Assembly (NCBI GenBank): GCA_910579335.1
Contig: CAJTUQ010000091.1
Coordinates: 1 to 10,451, forward strand
DNA length: 10,451 nucleotides
From: an uncultured Dorea sp.
GTDB taxonomy: Bacteria > Bacillota > Clostridia > Lachnospirales > Lachnospiraceae
Direction: 5' to 3'
The translations under genes were made by a program, and so were the position numbers. Shown here in pieces: positions 1 through 6,849 of this stretch (its first letter is position 1; each line of letters starts with the position of its first letter). The notes below the pieces were generated by a model. It ran no database searches and was not told where the DNA came from. It worked only from the letters and a program-made list of their open reading frames with translations.

Positions 1-546
1 ATCCTGATATTTGTCATACCGTTTATGCTTCCTCCCGTAGGACATATGCACGTGCCCGTGAAGGAAAAAACGCGGCCTGTACCGTTCAATTAAGCTGATA
101 AATATTTTAAAGCCCTGATGCGGCAGGTCTCTGGCATCATTAAGCTGGTATGCCGGAGCATGCGTCACAAGAATGTCAAATCCTCTGTGACGGAAAAGCT
201 TAAGGGTAAGTCTCCCGACTCTTCTTCTCATATCCCACTCCGTGTACTGATATTCACCGCTGCGGTAACGCATAGAGCCGCCAAGTCCGAGAATCCGTAC
301 CCCCTCATGGACGTAAATCGTATCATCTATACAGATACACCCCTCCGGCGGAATCGTATCGTATTTTTCATCATGGTTCCCGTGGACATACAGTACCGGA
401 GCAGATGTAAAAGTTGCCAGAAAAGACAGATATCTCGGATCTAAATCCCCGCAGGAGATGATAACGTCGATACCTTCAAGCTTTTCCTTCTCAAAATGAT
501 CCCAGAGATAAGCAGATTCTTCGTCTGCAATCGCCAGTATTTTCAT
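1..546 (-). CDS. Metallophosphoesterase family protein (C-terminus cut by window edge)
   Basis: The reading frame opens at the ATG ending at 546 and stays open to base 1, giving 182 codons without a stop. The calcineurin-like phosphoesterase blocks are in order: D8-E9-E10 where motif I (D-x-H) belongs, CGDLD at 32-36, GNHD at 56-59, THAP at 128-131 and HGHVH at 163-167. These residues normally hold two divalent metals that hydrolyse phosphomono- or diesters. The motif I histidine is replaced by Glu10, which I recall from a clostridial subfamily. No signal peptide is visible, so it should be cytoplasmic. AGAAAGGA lies about 11 bases before the ATG. Only 8 bases separate this start from the stop of the ParB/BMP gene, so the two are almost certainly co-transcribed and perhaps translationally coupled. 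The substrate cannot be told from the sequence. Only the extreme C-terminus should be missing. Confidence 0.9.
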   Translation of the reverse strand, partial: MKILAIADEESAYLWDHFEKEKLEGIDVIISCGDLDPRYLSFLATFTSAPVLYVHGNHDEKYDTIPPEGCICIDDTIYVHEGVRILGLGGSMRYRSGEYQYTEWDMRRRVGRLTLKLFRHRGFDILVTHAPAYQLNDARDLPHQGFKIFISLIERYRPRFFLHGHVHMSYGRKHKRYDKYQD

Positions 547-554
547 GTATCTGT

Positions 555-2465
555 TTATCCTTTCTTCTTATCCAGACCTTGCTGCTCTACAACCGGTTTA
601 GAATGCTCTTTGAGTTCTTCTTCTTTCGGAATGCTTCCGATAATATTCTTCGCAAGCCAATCCATCTCCACAATCGCCTCCGGAGACAGCGTGCCGTAAG
701 GATGATCCTGCACGATTCCATTCTGAGAATAAAGGATGCCGGAAAACGGATTAAACTCCCCGGTACAAATCGTCTTCTTCAAAAGCTCTACAAGCCTCTT
801 AGTGCCGATAGGAAGATTCTGGGAACAGATAACGTCCGCCACGCCCGACGACATTCCCCACCAGTAATTGATTGCCTTTGTAGTGGACGGATCATCGTCA
901 TATTTCCACGTCCCCTCCATAATCGTCCGGATTAATTTTTCATAAAAGATCCCCCACTGCCATACCGGCATCGCAAGGCTTCTCGGATAACCGTCCGCCA
1001 TCTCGAAAATACCGAAATATCTGGAGGCATCCTCCGGAATTACCATGTCCTTTCCTGAGATAATCGATGCATCGCTGTTTTTAAAATTCCACAGGGCATC
1101 ATTATCCTTTTTCGCACTCCAGTCCAGATACACTTCCGCTCTCGGATTAATCATCTTCGCTCCCAGCGCAAATGCATTGATATTCGCAATCGTTCCGAAA
1201 ATCGGATAATCCGCAATATACGCCAGCTTATCATTCTTCGCCATCGCTCCCGCAATGGCTCCCATCAGGAACTTCGCTTCATGCATCCTGGCATAATAGG
1301 TTCTGATGTACCGGTGCGAGGTGTTAAGGGAACAATTAAGGATTCGAACCTTCGGATATGCAATAGCCGCCTTTACACTTGCATTCGCAAAGGAAGGGGT
1401 CGTTGTAAAAATCAGGTTGCACCCTTCAGAAACCGCTTTCTCCAGCGTATCCTCTATCGTCTCCACCGTCACGTCCTCGTAGCAGACCGTAGTGACCTCC
1501 GCCGGAAATTTCTGCTCCAGATGCAGCCTTCCAAGCTCATGGGCATATGTCCATGCAGACGTCATAGGAGACTTTGCATAGATAAAGGCAGCCTTAAGCT
1601 TCTGCACGCTGGTCGGTAGCAGCTTCTCAAGCAGGGATCTTCCCTTCTCTGTCGGATCCATCTTAAGTTCTACTTCCCGCTCCTCCTGCAAAAGCTCAAA
1701 CTCTTCCCAGCTTTTATGCACCAGATCCTTCAGCTCGCTGGTAGTCATATCATTCAGCTTCTTATAATCGTGCACTTTAATAAACGCAAGGAATGCATCT
1801 CCCGGCGTACACCTTAATTCATCTTTATTATTCGCCTGAAATTCCGTCAGGAAACGAGTATAGACTGAGCTGAAAGTCAATTTATCATCATCGCTCCACT
1901 CTTCCCCCGGCTTCTTGCCCACTTCCTCCTGGAGCTCTTCAAAGCTTCCCTCCTCGGAAAACCAGATATAGTTGATTTTAGAAAGCTCATAGAAATCCAT
2001 AAACTCATAGTAAATATTGTTCTCTTTCTCCCCTGTCTTTCTTGGAACGATTCGAGTCACATTCCCCGGAATGGACACAACATCAAAATACTTCAATACG
2101 CTCACCCGCTTATTCCCCTCAAGTACATAAAACTGGTTCATATACTCATAAGCTTTGATTGGCTCCCGGATCCCCTCTTCTTCATGGCTCTTGCAAAGGC
2201 ATGACCACTTCTGGGAAAATTCCGTACCTGCTTTCAGAATCGGCATAAAATTTGCCGCAAACGCACTGCTTCTCCCGCCTGTCTTCGTCCCCACTATCTG
2301 ATTCACCGGAATCTGTACTAAACCCAGCGGCATCTCTGAATAAGAACCCCGCGGGGGCAGTATGTCGTCAAGCACCTGCAGCGTCGGAAGCATCCCCTTG
2401 AGCATCCGGTGCTGGTACTCCTTCTTTCCCTGCTTATAAGCTTTGTTATAATCTTCAAAAGCCAT
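555..2465 (-). CDS. ParB-like N-domain fused to BMP-type nucleoside-binding domain (cytoplasmic)
   Basis: This is a 636-residue protein. I chose the ATG ending at 2465 because AAGGAGG lies 7 bases upstream; a frame extension to 2519 has no ribosome site. Residues about 46-130 resemble the ParB/Srx fold, with IPVNQIVG at 52-59 and then GIREPIKA and YVLEGNKRVSVLKYF at 98-127, where GNKR sits in the place of ParB's G-x-R-R. Residues about 130-285 are charged and mostly helical. Residues about 289-600 resemble the BMP/PnrA family (PF02608), which in lipoproteins binds nucleosides for ABC import: KLKAAFIYAKSP, a TTTPSFAN segment, AKFLMGAIAGAMAK and IADYPIFG. There is no signal peptide or lipobox cysteine, and no permease or ATPase gene is adjacent. 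Many databases would label it an ABC substrate-binding protein, but the architecture argues for an intracellular sensor or regulator. That function is inference. It has its own promoter at 2528-2556, and the downstream phosphoesterase gene begins 8 bases after its stop. Confidence 0.88.
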   Translation of the reverse strand: MAFEDYNKAYKQGKKEYQHRMLKGMLPTLQVLDDILPPRGSYSEMPLGLVQIPVNQIVGTKTGGRSSAFAANFMPILKAGTEFSQKWSCLCKSHEEEGIREPIKAYEYMNQFYVLEGNKRVSVLKYFDVVSIPGNVTRIVPRKTGEKENNIYYEFMDFYELSKINYIWFSEEGSFEELQEEVGKKPGEEWSDDDKLTFSSVYTRFLTEFQANNKDELRCTPGDAFLAFIKVHDYKKLNDMTTSELKDLVHKSWEEFELLQEEREVELKMDPTEKGRSLLEKLLPTSVQKLKAAFIYAKSPMTSAWTYAHELGRLHLEQKFPAEVTTVCYEDVTVETIEDTLEKAVSEGCNLIFTTTPSFANASVKAAIAYPKVRILNCSLNTSHRYIRTYYARMHEAKFLMGAIAGAMAKNDKLAYIADYPIFGTIANINAFALGAKMINPRAEVYLDWSAKKDNDALWNFKNSDASIISGKDMVIPEDASRYFGIFEMADGYPRSLAMPVWQWGIFYEKLIRTIMEGTWKYDDDPSTTKAINYWWGMSSGVADVICSQNLPIGTKRLVELLKKTICTGEFNPFSGILYSQNGIVQDHPYGTLSPEAIVEMDWLAKNIIGSIPKEEELKEHSKPVVEQQGLDKKKG

Positions 2466-2527
2466 ATATATCCTCCTTATCCCTCTCAAATCTATACCGG
2501 CTGTTATTAATTTCCGCAATTTGACTT

Positions 2528-2556
2528 ATTATACACCATTTACCTTAAGATGAACA
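2528..2556 (-). promoter_or_regulatory. Promoter for the ParB/BMP-phosphoesterase unit
   Basis: On the minus strand a perfect -10 TATAAT (2533-2528) is preceded by a 17-base spacer and a weak -35, TGTTCA (2556-2551, 3 of 6). Transcription would start near 2521, giving a leader of about 55 bases before the ATG at 2465. The spacer and part of the -35 coincide with one arm of the 10-base inverted repeat at 2543-2552, so a regulator binding there would affect this promoter. Confidence 0.6.
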
Positions 2557-2662
2557 CTAAAAATAATATGTTTATTTTCTTCTGTATTTAATCGGAGTGC
2601 CACTCCCGCTTCGAGATTCAACAGCTACAAAAGACTCTTTCTTTTGCAGCCGCATCTTAAGG
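2543..2662. repeat. 10-base inverted repeat enclosing two hairpins
   Basis: CCTTAAGATG at 2543-2552 is exactly repeated in inverse orientation as CATCTTAAGG at 2653-2662. Between the arms lie two smaller hairpins. The larger has an 11-base-pair stem at 2624-2634/2640-2650 with a 5-base loop and one G-U pair in the minus-strand transcript. The smaller has a 5-base-pair stem at 2594-2598/2602-2606 with a 3-base loop. Neither is followed by a T-run on either strand, so they are not ordinary intrinsic terminators. In a minus-strand transcript the whole block could fold as a three-way junction. This 227-base gap between the PNPOx-like gene and the ParB/BMP gene holds no reading frame I can support. 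Confidence 0.5.
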
Positions 2663-2692
2663 AAAATCCGTTATTTTTTTGTTGCCGTAAAA

Positions 2693-3178
2693 TTATTTTT
2701 CATCATACTGCTTAACTTCTACGCTTCTTTTTTCAAAATCAATGAAAAGCTGGAACGCATACCCGTCATCGCTTGTATCCCATACTTCCACGTATTTTGG
2801 AGATACTTCAATCAAAATCTCCGTGTCCTCATGGCTATACTTATTGTAGCTCTGCCACAGGTATTTCTCATATCCTTTTGCAAACACCTGCCCCGGCTCG
2901 TTAGACACAAGTCCTTTATTCTCTGCGGTTCCCTCTATCTGGATGCCGCTCCAGCACATAGCGACATTCGGATTTTCAAGAAGCTGTTTTGTCTTCCGGA
3001 AATTCTTGTCCGTCTTAAACCAGACTTTCCCGTCATAAAACAGACAGCTTACGTTCCTTACCATCACGTAATCGTCTTTACTTGAAGCAAGCGCCATAAT
3101 CTGGCTGTTTCCAAGCATTTCAAACATGCGCCCGACCGCCTGCTCGTATGTAATATCTTTATCTAATACAAACTTCAT
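2693..3178 (-). CDS. Pyridoxamine 5'-phosphate oxidase-like FMN-binding split-barrel protein
   Basis: The 161-residue product fits the small PNPOx-like split-barrel family (about 130-170 residues), whose members bind FMN, F420 or haem and act as cytoplasmic reductases or oxidases. Typical features are an N-terminal helix (AVGRMFEMLGNSQIMALAS), a first strand pair (DDYVMVRNVSCLFYDGKVWF), the TDKNFRKTKQLLENPNVAM segment that usually contacts flavin phosphate, and WSGIQIEGTAE. The C-terminal half is strand-rich and acidic. True PNP oxidase is longer, so the substrate is unknown. The ATG ending at 3178 is the first possible in-frame start, because an in-frame TAG lies two codons upstream. Its ribosome site is poor: GAAAGGA is about 15 bases away. 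It starts 68 bases after ribU with no intrinsic terminator between them, so it may be read from the FMN-riboswitch promoter. Confidence 0.85.
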   Translation of the reverse strand: MKFVLDKDITYEQAVGRMFEMLGNSQIMALASSKDDYVMVRNVSCLFYDGKVWFKTDKNFRKTKQLLENPNVAMCWSGIQIEGTAENKGLVSNEPGQVFAKGYEKYLWQSYNKYSHEDTEILIEVSPKYVEVWDTSDDGYAFQLFIDFEKRSVEVKQYDEK

Positions 3179-3246
3179 ACTCTAATTCTTTCATCCTTTC
3201 CCCAATCTATTGTCAGATCGTCTGCACACGTTGCAATGACGGCTGA

Positions 3247-3909
3247 CTACCTGCTGATAATCCCTTTTATCAGCTTGCTCAATCTTTTATATACAATAAA
3301 TGTGACGACAGATGTCACACCGTACTTAATCAGGTTAAACGGCAGGATTCCAAAAAGCGCCATCGTCGCAATATCCTTCATGGCCGGATTGACCGCCGTA
3401 CACATGCCCACGATGTCATCCACCGTCATCCCCGAAAGATTTGCATAAAACGGAATAATCAAATACAGATTGGTAAGAACCGCCACGGCCGACACAAACA
3501 CTGTGCTGACTGCCATTCCCGCCGCCGCCGTCCTCTTCGTCTTATTCCTGTGGTAGATAAAAAGGGCGGGAAGTACGTAGCTGGAACTTAAGATAAAGTT
3601 CTGGACCTCCCCTGTGCCAAGCGAAAGAGAACCCTGTATCACAAGCTGCAGAAGGATTTTCACAATGATAATACAGACAGCCGCAAAGGGACCGAACATA
3701 AATCCGCCCATCATTTCCATAAGCCCCGACAAGTCAAATGACATAAACGGCGGCATAAACGGTATCGGAAAACGGAACAGCATGAGCACTGTACTCACTG
3801 CTCCCATAAGTCCCACAAAAGCAATCGTCTTTACTTTCATATGGATATCCGCACTTGTCTGCACCGCCTTTTTTCCTGTTGCCTTCGTTGTTTCATTAAA
3901 CTGGTTCAT
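3247..3909 (-). CDS. ribU: ECF transporter S component, riboflavin-specific (RibU)
   Basis: RibU is the membrane substrate-binding subunit that captures riboflavin and works with the shared EcfT and EcfA/A' energising module, usually encoded elsewhere. The 220-residue product has a Lys-rich N-terminus followed by about five or six hydrophobic segments, from TIAFVGLMGAVSTVLMLF (28-45) to VTSVVTFIVY (198-207). The RibU hallmark FDLSGLMEMMGGFMFGP lies at 58-74, followed by the VIQGSLSLGTGEVQNF region at 90-105 and KYGVTSVV at 195-202. The start is the ATG ending at 3909, with AAAGGAG 8 bases upstream; the extension to 3957 begins with TTG and has no good ribosome site. The FMN riboswitch upstream confirms flavin rather than another vitamin as the ligand. 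The last codons form an 8-base-pair stem with no T-run, so it is not a terminator. Confidence 0.95.
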   Translation of the reverse strand: MNQFNETTKATGKKAVQTSADIHMKVKTIAFVGLMGAVSTVLMLFRFPIPFMPPFMSFDLSGLMEMMGGFMFGPFAAVCIIIVKILLQLVIQGSLSLGTGEVQNFILSSSYVLPALFIYHRNKTKRTAAAGMAVSTVFVSAVAVLTNLYLIIPFYANLSGMTVDDIVGMCTAVNPAMKDIATMALFGILPFNLIKYGVTSVVTFIVYKRLSKLIKGIISR

Positions 3910-4013
3910 ACTGAAATCTCCTTTCCTGAGGGACCTGCCAGCCAACGCCCTATACAAAACCCCTTACATACACCGGCATTCTTGTATAAAAAGCGTACAG
4001 CTCCCCCTTGCAC

Positions 4014-4053
4014 AAAAAAATAAAATAACCCGCAACAAAAATATGTCCCGGGC
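4014..4053 (-). terminator. Riboswitch-controlled intrinsic terminator upstream of ribU
   Basis: Minus-strand CCCG (4052-4049) pairs with CGGG (4032-4029). After one mismatch, an inner GACA/TGTT pairing closes a 6-base loop. TTATTTTATTTTTTT follows. It lies 18 bases after the FMN aptamer and about 105 bases before the ribU start, the usual place for an FMN-dependent terminator. The terminator's GCGGGTT (4033-4027) can instead pair with GACCCGC inside the aptamer (4154-4148), a possible antiterminator. Confidence 0.65.
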
Positions 4054-4070
4054 GCACAAATGCAGAAAAT

Positions 4071-4198
4071 GTCTTTTCTCATCCGGACTATACCGTCGGT
4101 TCCGGAATCCGCACTGCCATCAGCACGTCACCGGATCAGCCGCCGAAGCGGGTCATGGACTATACCATCGGTAGGGACTTTCACCCTGCCACAAAGAC
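4071..4198 (-). promoter_or_regulatory. FMN riboswitch (RFN element)
   Basis: The minus strand carries the conserved RFN blocks in order: CAGGGTGAAAGTCCCTACC, then a GACCCGC segment, CTGATCCGGTGACG, GATTCCGGAACCGACGGT, and the closing AGTCCGGATGAGA. The closing P1 helix is GTCTTT (4198-4193) with AAAGAC (4076-4071). This aptamer binds FMN and lowers expression of riboflavin synthesis or uptake genes. Here it precedes ribU and a probable intrinsic terminator, so high FMN should stop transcription before the importer gene. Confidence 0.96.
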
Positions 4199-4255
4199 TT
4201 ACGTATTCAGTTGAAACTTTGAATAGAGATTGCAGTAACATCATCTGCTTTGTCC

Positions 4256-4284
4256 ATTATATTCCCACAGAAAAGATTTGTAAA
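4256..4284 (-). promoter_or_regulatory. Promoter of the riboswitch-ribU unit
   Basis: On the minus strand TTTACA (4284-4279, 5 of 6 matches) is separated by exactly 17 bases from a perfect TATAAT (4261-4256). The start of transcription should be near 4249, about 50 bases before the aptamer, giving a leader of about 340 bases. The -35 box begins only 16 bases after the trmO stop codon, and no intrinsic terminator intervenes, so some read-through from the upstream operon would also meet the riboswitch. Confidence 0.85.
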
Positions 4285-4300
4285 TAGAAAATGTAAAAAT

Positions 4301-5029
4301 TTACGAATCCGCGGATGAATATCTATCGCTTTTTAGCGTTTCGCACCGGACGACGACTATTTTTCCTCCCTCCGCCCTGAACTTTACTTCCTTTCCGGCA
4401 TACGTCATGCCGTAGATCCTTTCCGGGTCATTGTGATAAGCGGGCCTGGGATCCTGGGAAAGCACTTCCTCCAAGACCTTCATCTGCTCCGAATCAAACA
4501 GCTCCCTGCATTCGTCCGGAACGATAACCGGGAGACGGTACTCTTTCACCTTGTCAGAAAACCCTCCTTCCGCTTCGGGATGGGAATCCACGTAAGGAAG
4601 ATACGGCTTTATGTCGTAAATCGGCGTCCCATCCATCAGATCCGCCCCTGTCACAGAAAGGACAGGGCCAAGCTTTCCATTAATTTCCACGGCGTCAAGC
4701 CGCACGCAGGACAGCCCTATGGGGTTCGGCCTGTAGGGGGAGCGTGTTGCAAACACGCCCACTCTCTCGTTTCCGCCAAGTCTGGGCGGCCGGACCGTGG
4801 GGCTCCACCCGTCTGCGGCGGAATCCGAAAATTCCCACAAAAGCCACAGATGGGTATACTCATCAAGCCCCCGCACCGCCTCTTTGCTCCGGTACTTTTC
4901 TTCAAAAATAATCTTCCCCCGCACTTTGGCAAGCCCGCTCTGTCTGGGAATGCCGAACTTATCCGGAAAATCCGTCCTTATATACGCAATCCTATGAAAA
5001 GTAATCTCTTCTCTCATTTTTAATTCCAT
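4301..5029 (-). CDS. trmO: tRNA (N6-threonylcarbamoyladenosine(37)-N6)-methyltransferase TrmO
   Basis: The family (UPF0066, formerly TsaA/YaeB) uses S-adenosylmethionine to methylate t6A37 to m6t6A in threonine tRNAs, improving decoding. The 242-residue product is close to the E. coli length of about 235. Visible signatures are the N-terminal TDFPDKFGIPRQSG (19-32), EYTHLWLLWEF (57-67), the hallmark FATRSPYRPNPIGLS (93-107) and GADLMDGTPIYDIKPYLPY (128-146). A C-terminal part (about 175-242) contains DPRPAYHNDP, which is also typical of TrmO. I give the first ATG (5029). An alternative ATG at 5017 has a slightly better GGA and would remove four residues; neither has a strong ribosome site. 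It begins 18 bases after the ATPase gene stop and is most likely the last gene of that operon. Confidence 0.9.
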   Translation of the reverse strand: MELKMREEITFHRIAYIRTDFPDKFGIPRQSGLAKVRGKIIFEEKYRSKEAVRGLDEYTHLWLLWEFSDSAADGWSPTVRPPRLGGNERVGVFATRSPYRPNPIGLSCVRLDAVEINGKLGPVLSVTGADLMDGTPIYDIKPYLPYVDSHPEAEGGFSDKVKEYRLPVIVPDECRELFDSEQMKVLEEVLSQDPRPAYHNDPERIYGMTYAGKEVKFRAEGGKIVVVRCETLKSDRYSSADS

Positions 5030-5047
5030 TCTTAATTCAGGCGCTCT

Positions 5048-6766
5048 CTACAGATTCAAACCTCTGTAACGGTTCATGCACGCAAAGATTTCCTCTCTTC
5101 TGGGCATGGCAAGATTGCCTGGGATATCTCCCGCATTTCTTACATCTTTCCCGACAACCGCCGCAAAGCCCTTTTTCTCAATCTCGGACAGCAGATGCCC
5201 GATCTGCTCCCTCACCGTCGTTTTCCCGTCAAATCCGTCCTCCTCCATCCGTTTTAAGATATAGCCGAGACAAGTAAGCTGCTCGCTGTCCGCAAGCTGT
5301 TCCACATACCGCAGATCTACGGTATCATGGCTTAACTGTACGCCGTCTTTCCCCATCGTCTTAATCTTAATGCGGCCTTTATGGAAGACTTTCGGATTCT
5401 TTTTAGGTCTCCGGATATATTCCGGCGAAGGCGCACCGTCCTGAGGGTAGGAAAGCCCCGGATACTCCGCAGCCGCCTTCTTTGCTTCTTCCGTAATATC
5501 CCGCGGCACATAGTGGTCCATCTGGATGATTTTGTCCGCAACCTGGAAATATGCGCCGGAGCTTCCTGCAACCAGCACCGTGGATATGCCAAAATTTTCA
5601 TACAGGGCGCCCATCCGCTCAATAAACGGAGTGATAGGCTCCATATTCCGATGGATGACCCTCTGCATCAGCTCGTCCCGTACCATAAAATTGGTAGCGC
5701 TGGTATCCTCGTCAATAAAAAACGCACTTGCCCCGGCTTCCATTGCCTCTACTACATTTGCCGCCTGTGAAGTGCTCCCGCTGGCATCCTCCGTATAGAA
5801 CGCCTTCGTATCCTTCTTATTCGGCAAATCATTGATAAACAGGGAAATATCCGTATGCTTAATGCTCCTTCCATCCTCCGCCCGGATTTTCACCGCCGAG
5901 GAATCCGTCACAATATATTCCCTCCCGTCTCCGGCAATATGAGGATAAACGCACATCTCAAGAGCCTTTAAAAGCGTGGACTTTCCGTGGTAGCCTCCGC
6001 CGACTATAAGAGTGATTCCTTTTTTGATTCCCATACCGGAAATCTTTCCTTTATACGGAAGCTCCATCGTTACTCTCATGGAATCCGGCGCAGAAAACGG
6101 CACCGCGCCCTTCATAGGCTTCTGGGAAATCCCCGACTCTCTCGGAAGGATGGAGCCGTCGGCTACAAAAGCCACGAAATCTCTTTTCCCAAGTTCGCGC
6201 CGGATATATTCCCTGTCCTCTGAAAGCTCCATAACCCGCTCGGCCCTGCCGCAATCGATATTCTGATAGAAAAGGGCACGCTCCACACATTCCGGCAGAA
6301 AATCAAACAGAATCTTTATCAGCTCTCTCGCATTAATCGTTCTTCCGTTCGCAGGGAACCCGGCCTCAAAGCGGACGACAATGTCCCCGCTATCAGGATT
6401 CAGCGCACAGGCGCTCCGCTCCAACACCTCCTGGCCGCATCTGGTCACAGACAGGATGCCGCTCTTTCCGGAGCCCTTCGCCTGAAAGGAATACTTTCTG
6501 GCCTGCTCTTCAAATAATCTTGTCAGATGATCCTGCAAGGCAGTCCTTTTATGCTTTTTGTCATAAAGCCTCTCCGGGAAACCGGCGTTTTTTCCTGAGA
6601 CCTCAATGTGCAGCTTTGAAGGTGCCGCAAAAGGGTCCCCCTGAACATGGTCTATCCATAAAATATATTTTCCAAACCGATAGCTCCCCTTCGTCCCTTT
6701 ATACGCAGGATATCCCTTCCTGTCAATATTCAATAACAACTGCTTCAAATCGTTTGCCGTATTCAT
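5048..6766 (-). CDS. ABC-class ATPase of the PF09818/COG3044 type, function unknown
   Basis: The 572-residue protein belongs to a family annotated only as predicted ATPase of the ABC class. Residues about 5-240 form the family-specific N-terminal region, with GKYILWIDHVQGDPFAAPS at about 32-50 and FPANGRTI at 137-144. The ATPase core follows: Walker A GGGYHGKST (256-264), an ABC-signature-like ASGSTSQAA (328-336) and Walker B AFFIDEDTSATNFM (348-361) with D352-E353. A C-terminal region (about 450-572) has no obvious catalytic motif. No membrane segments are seen, so it is cytoplasmic and not a transporter ATPase by itself. I chose the ATG ending at 6766, 10 bases after AAAGGGG; a GTG at 6775 lies almost on top of that site. 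It sits between the pentapeptide gene (83 bases upstream) and trmO (18 bases downstream), so a link to tRNA or translation is possible but unproven. Confidence 0.88.
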   Translation of the reverse strand: MNTANDLKQLLLNIDRKGYPAYKGTKGSYRFGKYILWIDHVQGDPFAAPSKLHIEVSGKNAGFPERLYDKKHKRTALQDHLTRLFEEQARKYSFQAKGSGKSGILSVTRCGQEVLERSACALNPDSGDIVVRFEAGFPANGRTINARELIKILFDFLPECVERALFYQNIDCGRAERVMELSEDREYIRRELGKRDFVAFVADGSILPRESGISQKPMKGAVPFSAPDSMRVTMELPYKGKISGMGIKKGITLIVGGGYHGKSTLLKALEMCVYPHIAGDGREYIVTDSSAVKIRAEDGRSIKHTDISLFINDLPNKKDTKAFYTEDASGSTSQAANVVEAMEAGASAFFIDEDTSATNFMVRDELMQRVIHRNMEPITPFIERMGALYENFGISTVLVAGSSGAYFQVADKIIQMDHYVPRDITEEAKKAAAEYPGLSYPQDGAPSPEYIRRPKKNPKVFHKGRIKIKTMGKDGVQLSHDTVDLRYVEQLADSEQLTCLGYILKRMEEDGFDGKTTVREQIGHLLSEIEKKGFAAVVGKDVRNAGDIPGNLAMPRREEIFACMNRYRGLNL

Positions 6767-6849
6767 CGGTATCACACCCCTTTATTTTTCTCTTCATCCG
6801 CCGTCACGCCCGGACATGATTTGGTCCCTGACTTCATTTGTACGGCGCG

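Noticed and set aside
3159..3194. 11-codon frame overlapping the start of the PNPOx-like gene
   Set aside because: Its ATG directly abuts the AAAGG, too close for use. The frame is short and nothing suggests regulation.
3253..3274. Perfect 8-base-pair hairpin at the end of ribU
   Set aside because: It lies in the last codons of ribU and no T-run follows on the minus strand, so it is not an intrinsic terminator. It may still affect mRNA stability.
4301..4330. Terminator after trmO
   Set aside because: Only a 10-base palindrome (ATCCGCGGAT) and a 4-base-pair hairpin inside the coding end are seen, without a T-run after the stop codon.
6772..6837. 21-codon frame between the pentapeptide and ATPase genes
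   Set aside because: It has no ribosome binding site and no recognisable sequence, and its length is expected by chance.
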